Source: an uncultured Ruminococcus sp.
GTDB lineage: Bacteria > Bacillota > Clostridia > Oscillospirales > Ruminococcaceae
DNA length: 42,197 nt
Assembly (NCBI GenBank): GCA_947177205.1
Contig: CAMWTO010000004.1
Coordinates: 1-42,197 of the forward strand
Direction of reading: 5' to 3'
Shown: positions 32,861 through 42,197 of the stretch, piece by piece
Layout of the letters: each line of letters opens with the position of its first letter
Numbering within the stretch: position 1 is the first letter of the stretch
Made by a program: the position numbers and the translations under genes
Notes under the pieces: generated by a model
What the model was told of the DNA's origin: nothing
Database searches by the model: none
Seen by the model: only the letters and a program-made list of their open reading frames with translations

Positions 32861-33670
32861 TCAAGGCACAAAATCCAGGCAGACAAGCTCCGCCGGATTA
32901 TTCATCCGGAATTTGCCGATCCCGGCGGAAACACTCATCCGGCTCACTCTGGAATCCTGAGAATCCTGCACCCGAATTTCATACAAACCTTTGGTGTATG
33001 CCGGAAAAAAACGCCGTTCCGGCGAGAGAATTCCGCCGACGCCCGGCAGTCTGACAATTCCGCCGTGCACATGTCCGGACAGGATCACATCTGCGCCCCA
33101 ATCCGCATAGGCAGGAAATCCCAACGGCGAATGTGCCAGGAGGACACAAGGATGTGTCACGCAATTCCCGACACAAGCACTGACCAGATCTTTCGTCACC
33201 GGCATTAAATCTGCATAATAATTCTGATTTTTCTGATTTTTATACACTTCTCCCGGCAATGTCAGCCCCGTGAATAAAATATCCTGTAATAAAACAGAAA
33301 TATTATCCAGAACCAGAATACCGGCTCTCCGGCAATCCCGGAGAAACTGCGCAAGCAACTGCGCCGGGAGATCCGTTTCATGATTGCCAAGTGAATAAAT
33401 CACCGGCGCAATCCGGCGGAGTTTTCCCAGTAATCCCAGCGCATCCGAAAATATCACCGGATCTGCAGATCTGGAAACCAGATCCCCCGTGACAGCAATC
33501 ACATGAAGCGACGGCTGTGCACAGAAATCTGTAATTCGGAGAATTTCAGAAATGATTTTCTGCCGTTTTTCAGGAGAATGATGCGCACTGAAATGCACGT
33601 CTGAAATCTGAAGAACACGCACAGACCGAGGAATCCCGGTAAGTCTGATACTTTCTTTCCGACTCGTCAT
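32861..33670 (-). CDS. Calcineurin-like metallophosphoesterase
   Basis: This 269-aa protein has the complete five-motif metallophosphoesterase core: SDVHF (Asp24, His26), VTGDLV, LGNHE, LLAHSP and LSGHVHGG. It resembles the YaeI/YkuE group, of which some members act on membrane lipids, but no membrane helix or Tat signal is present here, so it is probably cytosolic. The start lies 2 bp after the gyrA stop, which indicates co-transcription and coupling with gyrA. The substrate is unknown. Confidence 0.9.
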   Translation of the reverse strand: MTSRKESIRLTGIPRSVRVLQISDVHFSAHHSPEKRQKIISEILRITDFCAQPSLHVIAVTGDLVSRSADPVIFSDALGLLGKLRRIAPVIYSLGNHETDLPAQLLAQFLRDCRRAGILVLDNISVLLQDILFTGLTLPGEVYKNQKNQNYYADLMPVTKDLVSACVGNCVTHPCVLLAHSPLGFPAYADWGADVILSGHVHGGIVRLPGVGGILSPERRFFPAYTKGLYEIRVQDSQDSRVSRMSVSAGIGKFRMNNPAELVCLDFVP

Positions 33671-33672
33671 AA

Positions 33673-36231
33673 TTATTCTGAATTAAGATCAGCATCAGGA
33701 TCAGAATCTGCATTATCATGCTCCGCTCTGGTGAATGCGACGACTTCGTTGCCGTCTGATACTTTCATCACACGCACACCCTTGGAAACTCTGCCCATAA
33801 TCCTGATTTCACTTGCCGGAATCCGGATTATAATCCCTTCTGTGGAAATTAAAATAATATCGTCGTCCTCATCCACGACTTTGATGCCGCAGACTGTGTC
33901 GCCCGTCCGAGCAACCGGATAATTTTTCAGACCATAACCGCCCCTGCCCTGGATTCTGTATTCTTCCAGAGATGTCCGCTTGCCATAGCCGTTTTTAGAA
34001 ACTGTTAAGACACTTGCACCGTCCCGGATTCTTGCCATGGAAACAACTTCGTCACCATCCCGAAGCGTAATTGCTTTTACGCCGTGAGCGGATCTCGATA
34101 ACGGACGGATGGTTTCTTCTTCCAAACGAAGCGCCATGCCGTTCCGGGTTGCAATCAATAACTGATTTGATCCATCCGTCATGCGCACGCCTGCAATTTC
34201 GTCGCCGTCATTCAGACCGATCGCAATCAAGCCTTTTTTATGGATATTCCTGTATGCTGATAATGGTGTACGCTTGATCTGTCCGTATTTCGTTACCATC
34301 GTGACAAAATCATCTGTATCAAACGTTCTTGTCCGGAGCATTGCCGTGATTTTTTCGCCGTCCTGCAATTGCAGTAAATTTGCAAAATGAAATCCTCTGG
34401 ACGCTTTGGAACCGTCCGGAATTTCGTAGCATTTGAGCTTATGCATATAGCCCTTGTTCGTGATAAACAAAATATTATCATGCGTGGAACAGATAAACAT
34501 TTCCGAGACGAAGTCTTCTTCCCGCTGTTTCATGCCCTGCACGCCACGTCCGCCACGTTTCTGGATTTTATAAGCATCCAGTGCCATGCGCTTGATATAG
34601 CCGTTATTCGTGTAAGTCACAACGCAGTCTTCTACTTCGATTAACTCTTCAATATCCACTTCACCACTGACGGCTGTGACTTTCGTTCTTCTGGGATCGC
34701 TGAATTTCTTCCGGATTTCGTTCATTTCCTGCGAGATAATCGCATAAATTTTCTGTCTGTCCTGCAAAGTCTCTTCAAAATCAGAAATTTTTTCGCACAG
34801 CGCAAACAATTCATCCGTGATTTTCTGACGCTCCAGTCCGGTGAGTGCGCCTAACCGCATCTGGACAATCGCTTCTGCCTGTTCTTCCGACAATCCCACG
34901 CTGTGAGGAAGATGCAGTCCGGACAAATCATAATTTTCGCGCTCTAACAGAGCAGTCATGTCAATTTCTGAAAATCTTGTCATTAATTTTTCTTTGCCGT
35001 CCGGAATGCTCTTTGCGCTCCGCAGAATCGCAATCACTTCGTCAATATCATCCGTTGCAAGCAGGAATCCCTGTAATAAATGCGCCCGTTTCAGGGCTTT
35101 TTCCAGATCGAATTTTACTCGTCTTGTGATAACATCCACCTGGAAATCCAGATAATATTCCAGAATTTCTTTCAGGCTGAGCACTTTCGGCGTACCGTTC
35201 ACAAGCACCAACATATTCACGCCGCAGGTGTCCTGCAACTGCGTATAAGAAAATAATTTATTTAATACAACGTTCGCAATGGCGTCTTTTCGTAATCCGA
35301 TAACAATCCGCATGCCGTCTCTGCCGGATTCATCCCGGACAAACGATGCACCGTCAATCCGTTTTTCTTTGATTAATTCTGCGATATGCTCGACTAATCT
35401 GGCTTTATTCACCATATAAGGCAGTTCATGGACAATAATCTGCTGTCTTCCCTTGTTTTCTTCGATAGAAGTTTTTGCCCGGACAATGATCTTACCTTTG
35501 CCCGTTGCATAGGCGGAACGAATCCCGGCTTTGCCCATGATGATGCCGCCTGTGGGGAAATCCGGCGCTTTGATACACTCCATGAGGTCATCCAGTGTAC
35601 AATCCGGATTCCGGATCAACAGATTCACGCCGTCGATGACTTCGCCTAAATTATGCGTGGGGATGTTCGTTGCCATGCCGACGGCAATCCCGACAGAACC
35701 ATTCACAAGAACATTCGGGAATCTGGACGGAAGGACAACTGGTTCTTTCAGACGATCATCGTAGTTCATGCCGAAATCGACCGTATTTTTGTTAATATCA
35801 GCGACCATTTCCAGGCTTAATTTTGCCATTTTCGCTTCCGTATAACGATAAGCCGCAGGCGGGTCGCCGTCAATGGATCCAAAATTGCCGTGTCCGTCAA
35901 TTAACGGATATCGCAATGAAAAATCCTGTGCCAGGCGGACAAGCGCATCATAGACGGATGCGTCGCCGTGCGGATGATAGCGACCCAGGACAGAACCGAC
36001 CGTATCGGCGCATTTTCTGTACGGCTGATCCGGTGTCAGTCCGTTTTCATGGAGTGTATAGAGAATTCTCCTGTGAACCGGCTTGAGACCGTCCCGGACA
36101 TCCGGGAGCGCTCTGGAAATAATGACAGACATGGCATAAGCCAGAAAGGAATCGTGCATTTCGTCCGCAACATCTACTGGAATAACTTTTTCGGAATTTT
36201 CTGCATGATTTAAATTTTCCTGCAAACTCAT
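33673..36231 (-). CDS. gyrA: DNA gyrase subunit A
   Basis: This 852-aa protein has the full length of GyrA, the breakage-reunion subunit of DNA gyrase. The catalytic tyrosine is Tyr130 in AAYRYTEAKM. The quinolone-determining region HPHGDASVYDALVRLAQDF is unremarkable. The C-terminal beta-pinwheel starts with the GyrA box QKRGGRG near residue 558, which is needed for DNA wrapping and marks this as gyrase rather than topoisomerase IV. The C-terminal tail is acidic. It is separated from gyrB by a small membrane-protein gene. Confidence 0.98.
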   Translation of the reverse strand: MSLQENLNHAENSEKVIPVDVADEMHDSFLAYAMSVIISRALPDVRDGLKPVHRRILYTLHENGLTPDQPYRKCADTVGSVLGRYHPHGDASVYDALVRLAQDFSLRYPLIDGHGNFGSIDGDPPAAYRYTEAKMAKLSLEMVADINKNTVDFGMNYDDRLKEPVVLPSRFPNVLVNGSVGIAVGMATNIPTHNLGEVIDGVNLLIRNPDCTLDDLMECIKAPDFPTGGIIMGKAGIRSAYATGKGKIIVRAKTSIEENKGRQQIIVHELPYMVNKARLVEHIAELIKEKRIDGASFVRDESGRDGMRIVIGLRKDAIANVVLNKLFSYTQLQDTCGVNMLVLVNGTPKVLSLKEILEYYLDFQVDVITRRVKFDLEKALKRAHLLQGFLLATDDIDEVIAILRSAKSIPDGKEKLMTRFSEIDMTALLERENYDLSGLHLPHSVGLSEEQAEAIVQMRLGALTGLERQKITDELFALCEKISDFEETLQDRQKIYAIISQEMNEIRKKFSDPRRTKVTAVSGEVDIEELIEVEDCVVTYTNNGYIKRMALDAYKIQKRGGRGVQGMKQREEDFVSEMFICSTHDNILFITNKGYMHKLKCYEIPDGSKASRGFHFANLLQLQDGEKITAMLRTRTFDTDDFVTMVTKYGQIKRTPLSAYRNIHKKGLIAIGLNDGDEIAGVRMTDGSNQLLIATRNGMALRLEEETIRPLSRSAHGVKAITLRDGDEVVSMARIRDGASVLTVSKNGYGKRTSLEEYRIQGRGGYGLKNYPVARTGDTVCGIKVVDEDDDIILISTEGIIIRIPASEIRIMGRVSKGVRVMKVSDGNEVVAFTRAEHDNADSDPDADLNSE

Positions 36232-36275
36232 AAAAAATATTTCACCTCTCCGGGATAAAAATTAAATGATTAATA

Positions 36276-36902
36276 TTAACTGAAATTCTGATCCAGTTTC
36301 TGTGCAAAATGCACTCTCATGATTTCAAGTTCTTCTTCGGAAAAAACGGTTTTCGGCACGACATAAAACATTGTTTTTTGTTGATAGATCATAAAAAAAT
36401 CAGAATATTCATGCACCCGCAGATTTTTGTTATAATAAATTCTTGTGCCGGAAAAATTCTCTCCGGGTGTATCATCAAACAAAGCATCCAGTTCAGAATC
36501 TGAAATATCCCCGGAATTTTCCGGATTCCCGGCATCTTCCGGCGGCAGGATTGTCCCGATCTCCAGATATTCCGGATAAATCGTCAATTGATACTGGTCG
36601 TTCTCAATTTCACGCACGGCAAGCATCAGATTTTTCCGGATTTTCAAAGGATTCAGAATCTGGAATACGATCATCAGCAGGGCGCACAGAATCACAATGC
36701 AATACATGGGTCTGTCAGATTCCGAGCCGTTGACCACAAAATACGCATAGATCATGCAGACAATGCCCAGAATTCCGATAATTACGTAATTCCGGGGATA
36801 GACAAACTTTTTCTGGAATGCCGTGAACGCCGTTTTAAATAATGCATAGGGAATCTGATAGCGTTTCTGCAACAGAATTCCGGAATCCTGTTCCTGATTC
36901 AT
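36276..36902 (-). CDS. YcxB-like membrane protein between gyrB and gyrA
   Basis: The start at 36902 (MNQEQDSGILLQKRYQIPY) has AAGGAG upstream, giving 208 aa. Two membrane helices lie at about residues 37-57 and 67-84. The soluble C-terminus ends with SDFFMIYQQKTMFYVVPKTVFSEEE, the signature of the YcxB-like domain. An acidic, Asp/Glu-rich insertion (residues about 120-150) splits that domain. The gene lies 71 bp after gyrB and 44 bp before gyrA, all on one strand, so it is co-expressed with gyrase. The function is unknown. Confidence 0.85.
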   Translation of the reverse strand: MNQEQDSGILLQKRYQIPYALFKTAFTAFQKKFVYPRNYVIIGILGIVCMIYAYFVVNGSESDRPMYCIVILCALLMIVFQILNPLKIRKNLMLAVREIENDQYQLTIYPEYLEIGTILPPEDAGNPENSGDISDSELDALFDDTPGENFSGTRIYYNKNLRVHEYSDFFMIYQQKTMFYVVPKTVFSEEELEIMRVHFAQKLDQNFS

Positions 36903-36973
36903 GAATATCTCCTTGCTGAATGCTTGCAAATTTATGAAAAAATTATAATTATAATATATTTAATTTAAATATT

Positions 36974-39478
<2,505 letters not shown>

Positions 39479-40627
39479 CTAGCTGATCCTGTTTAAAATT
39501 CCGTCTTCCATTCGAAAAATGCGCCCTGTTTCCGTCAATTTCAGCGAAGACGCATGGCAAAGTGTAATAAATACTTGCATATCTGAAACGGCGTCATAGA
39601 TTAATTTCTGACGCTGTCCGTCCAGTTCTCCCATGACATCATCCAACAGAATAACCGGCGATTTTTGAAGTTTTTCCCGGTATAAATGCGCCTGTGCCAG
39701 TTTCAGGACAAGCGCCGCTGTCTTTTTCTGTCCCTGCGATCCGAACAGATGCACCTGCTTGCCGTTAATTGCCAGTTGCAATTCATCCCGGTGTATCCCC
39801 CGGAGCGTGTACCCCAACCGGAAATCTTCTTCCAGCCGTTCCCGGAGAATGTCCTGATATGTCCGGATCAATCCGACATCCGGATCAGAATTCGAACTTG
39901 CATTTAAATTCTCGAAATTCTCAGATTCCGGGAAAATTGCACTCCGGTAGGAGAGATTCAGCTCTTCCCGTCCGCCCGTAATCAGGCTGTATAATTTTTT
40001 GCACACAGGCGAAAGATTCCGGATGTAGTCCGAACGCATTTTTGTCAGAAAAATGCTGACTTTTGCCAGTTGTTCATCCCACAGAAGAATGTCCTGTTTC
40101 CGGATTTTCTTCCGGACTGCCTGCTGAATTCCGGCATTGCGCTGACTTAGCAAATGCGCCGCCATGTTCAGATGGCGCATTCTATCCGGATGCAATTGGC
40201 ATGCTCCCAGATCCACAAAAGAACGCCGTTTTTCCGGCGTTCCGTCAATCAACGAAAGATCCGCCGGCGAAAACGCCACGCACTGAAATGTCTCAAATAA
40301 ATCCGCCGGACGCCTGCCAGGAACGCCATTGACGGAAATTGCCCGATTCTTCTGCTGTTTTCGTTCCACACTGTAACGGATTTCCTGTACTCTCCGGGAA
40401 TCCCGGAATTTCATACAGCACTGAAAATAATCAGCAGAAAAGCCGAGATAATGCCGTTCCTGGACACCGTGAAAACTCCTGCACCCGGTCATCAGCCAAA
40501 GAGCGTCCAGAAGATTGGTCTTTCCCTGGGCATTGTTTCCGGTGATGAGATTCAGTTTCGGGTCAGGTGCAAAGGCAATCTGCCGGAGATTACGGAATCC
40601 GTCGGCTGAAAATTCTGTAATACGCAT
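39479..40627 (-). CDS. recF: DNA replication and repair protein RecF
   Basis: This 382-aa SMC-like ATPase loads RecA at gapped DNA. The N-terminus MRITEFSADGFRNL, Walker A GNNAQGKTN (residues 30-38), ABC signature LFGSQGQKKT, and Walker B VILLDDVMGELD are all intact. It lies 33 bp after the S4-domain gene on the same strand, the usual dnaN-S4-recF order of Firmicutes. The gap to gyrB is unusually long. Confidence 0.96.
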   Translation of the reverse strand: MRITEFSADGFRNLRQIAFAPDPKLNLITGNNAQGKTNLLDALWLMTGCRSFHGVQERHYLGFSADYFQCCMKFRDSRRVQEIRYSVERKQQKNRAISVNGVPGRRPADLFETFQCVAFSPADLSLIDGTPEKRRSFVDLGACQLHPDRMRHLNMAAHLLSQRNAGIQQAVRKKIRKQDILLWDEQLAKVSIFLTKMRSDYIRNLSPVCKKLYSLITGGREELNLSYRSAIFPESENFENLNASSNSDPDVGLIRTYQDILRERLEEDFRLGYTLRGIHRDELQLAINGKQVHLFGSQGQKKTAALVLKLAQAHLYREKLQKSPVILLDDVMGELDGQRQKLIYDAVSDMQVFITLCHASSLKLTETGRIFRMEDGILNRIS

Positions 40628-40660
40628 GATTAATTTATAATAAAAAAATTAAAATATAAT

Positions 40661-40888
40661 TCAATCCTGACTTTCAACGTGCAGAATATAATTTTCAACG
40701 GAAATTTCGTCTCCCGGACGAATTTTCTTCCCACGCATGGTGCAGATTTCTCCGTTGACTTTTACACGTCCCTGCTGAATCAGTTCTTTTGCGAATCCGC
40801 CTGTATCGCAGAGTCCTGCGAATTTAAGCAGAGAGTCCAGTTTGATAAATTCCGTCCGGATGCGGACAGTTTCCTGCTGCATTGCCAT
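40661..40888 (-). CDS. yaaA: S4-domain RNA-binding protein, YaaA/RlbA-like
   Basis: This 75-aa protein is a single S4 RNA-binding domain: [34 protein letters not shown] fits the alpha-L motif, followed by RPGDEISV. In Bacillus the same gene (yaaA/rlbA) lies between dnaN and recF and has been linked to ribosome assembly. AGGAGG (40898-40903) lies 9 nt before ATG 40888. It is very probably co-transcribed with recF. Confidence 0.92.
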   Translation of the reverse strand: MAMQQETVRIRTEFIKLDSLLKFAGLCDTGGFAKELIQQGRVKVNGEICTMRGKKIRPGDEISVENYILHVESQD

Positions 40889-41007
40889 TTCTGGAAGCCT
40901 CCTGTAATTTTTCTGAAATTTTAATTTATATAAAACCCGGAAAATCCGGATGTAATTGTTTGATTAAATAATAATTTAATTTTAATAATTTTAATAATTT
41001 AATAAAT

Positions 41008-42111
41008 TTAATCCCTGAGCTGAATTGGCATAATTAAATAAATAAAACTCTCATCCTCAACAGGTGTGATCTTGATGACTTTATTGCTGCCGTTCATCTG
41101 GAGACGGATTTTATCACAGTGACAAGCCCTTAATGCCTCAAGAAGATACTTGTTGCTGAATCCGATTGTCAGATTGCCGCCGTAAATTTCCGCAGGAATC
41201 TTGTCACGAATGCTCCCGACGGGCGTTTCACAGGAAATTTCCATCATATCGTCTGCAAATGTGCATCGCATAGGCGATCTGTGTTTTTCGCTGATTAGTA
41301 ATCCGCAACGTTCCGCTGTCCCCATAATGTCCCGTTTGCTGAGAATGACTGTCGTTTTGCTCTCGGATGGGATGCTTGTCCGGAAATTATGAAACTGTCC
41401 TTCCAGAAGTCTTGCGAATAATTCAAATCCGTTCACAGCAAACACAATATGCTTACCGTTTGTGGAGAATTCGCACAGGGAATCCGGATCATCTCGAAGC
41501 ATTCCGGTTAATTCATTCAGGGCTTTTCTGGGAACGACAAAATGGAAATTTTGCAAATCCGGGAATGCCTCCTGGCGAAGCGCAAGACGGTAACGATCCA
41601 TTGCCACGATGAAAAAAATGCCGTCCTGCGCCTCGAATAATTCGCCTGTCAGAATCGGCTGATCTTCTTTGACAGATGCCGCAAAACTGGATTCCTGAAT
41701 CATTGTTTTAAGCGAATTCTGCGGAACAACGGTCTTTGCCGCATTCTCTACCACAGGGAGTTCCGGGAAATCTTCTGCACTGGTTGCTGATAATTGATAA
41801 TGCGTCGAATCGCTGTGCAGACTTGCATGGAGTGTCTCGTCAATCTCGAACAGGATTTCATCTCCTGGCATTCTTCGTGCCATTTCGTTGAACAGCCTTG
41901 CATTGAGAACGAAACGGAACGTATTTTGGCATACTGCCGGGACGATTGTCCGAATGCCGATTTCCAGATTGTATCCTGTCAATGTAATTCCGTCGGGCTG
42001 CATTTGAACGCAGATTCCCTCCAGGACGGGCAGCGGCGATTTGGATGAAACGGCTTTTGATACATGAGAAATTGCTTTGCACAGATAATCTTTGTTGCAA
42101 ACAAACTGCAT
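41008..42111 (-). CDS. dnaN: DNA polymerase III subunit beta (sliding clamp)
   Basis: This 367-aa protein spans the whole clamp: the N-terminus MQFVCNKDYLCKAISHVSKAVSSKSPLPVLEGI starts domain 1, GYNLEIGI and FVVPRKALNEL mark domains 1 and 2, and it ends YLIMPIQLRD, the typical C-terminus. AAGGAGTG lies before the ATG at 42111. dnaA is expected directly upstream, beyond the right edge of the window. The 86 bp to the edge hold no clear promoter. Confidence 0.97.
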   Translation of the reverse strand: MQFVCNKDYLCKAISHVSKAVSSKSPLPVLEGICVQMQPDGITLTGYNLEIGIRTIVPAVCQNTFRFVLNARLFNEMARRMPGDEILFEIDETLHASLHSDSTHYQLSATSAEDFPELPVVENAAKTVVPQNSLKTMIQESSFAASVKEDQPILTGELFEAQDGIFFIVAMDRYRLALRQEAFPDLQNFHFVVPRKALNELTGMLRDDPDSLCEFSTNGKHIVFAVNGFELFARLLEGQFHNFRTSIPSESKTTVILSKRDIMGTAERCGLLISEKHRSPMRCTFADDMMEISCETPVGSIRDKIPAEIYGGNLTIGFSNKYLLEALRACHCDKIRLQMNGSNKVIKITPVEDESFIYLIMPIQLRD

Positions 42112-42197
42112 GATGAATCACTCCTTGATTTGAATTTTATTTTAAAAAATACAGAAACCTTGTTTTCTTGGCTTCTGTCCTATAGACTCTGTAAAAC

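Overview
The window looks like a chromosomal segment of a Clostridia (Firmicutes) bacterium, most likely a Ruminococcus-like member of the Ruminococcaceae. The reasons are the Gram-positive oriC-flanking gene set (dnaN, an S4-domain gene, recF, gyrB, gyrA), AGGAGG-type ribosome binding sites, TTGACA-17-TATAAT promoters, AT-rich intergenic DNA, and three secreted proteins with dockerin-type calcium-binding repeats. No database search was possible. Family names come from motifs that can be read in the translations.

Layout. 1-2400: a fragment of an IS200/IS605-like right end, rlmH, a large DUF4417 protein fused to a toxin-like module and an immunity-like module, then tRNA-Tyr and tRNA-Thr on the minus strand. 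2720-9000: guaB, a BspA-type leucine-rich-repeat surface protein with a half dockerin, an orphan DarG-like macrodomain protein, and a Na/Pi cotransporter with a PhoU tail. 9050-15850: accessory region with short secreted or membrane proteins, a PH-like membrane protein and the duplicated remnant of its 3' end, a secreted dockerin protein, a small zinc-ribbon protein, a CPBP protease coupled to an SDR reductase, a dockerin/cell-wall-binding/amidase gene broken by one in-frame TAG, and a decayed IS605-like right end. 16150-19820 (minus): membrane protein, radical SAM protein, GNAT acetyltransferase, aspartate kinase. 20155-23793 (plus): ppk and an AI-2E-type transporter. 23868-24374 (minus): orphan SUKH-3 immunity protein.

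24493-42111 is one long co-directional minus-strand block: walJ, murA, a membrane-anchored cyclophilin, cysS, a PhoPR-like two-component system, cca, a metallophosphoesterase, gyrA, a YcxB-like membrane protein, gyrB, recF, an S4-domain protein and dnaN. This order suggests the origin and dnaA lie just beyond the right edge, with this block on the leading strand of the leftward replichore. The 528-bp recF-gyrB gap carries three DnaA-box-like sites and an AT-rich stretch.

How genes may work together. A phosphate theme links the Na/Pi transporter (with phased TTTAA repeats upstream), polyphosphate kinase and the PhoPR-like pair. The cca gene is needed because the tRNA-Thr gene does not encode its CCA end. 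The DUF4417 fusion, the lone macrodomain and the lone SUKH-3 protein look like scattered toxin-immunity parts. The most notable observations are the toxin-immunity-like fusion with an internal start, the amber-split amidase, the duplicated gene end and duplicated promoter in the 9.5-12.1 kb cassette region, and the start-site hairpin of cysS.
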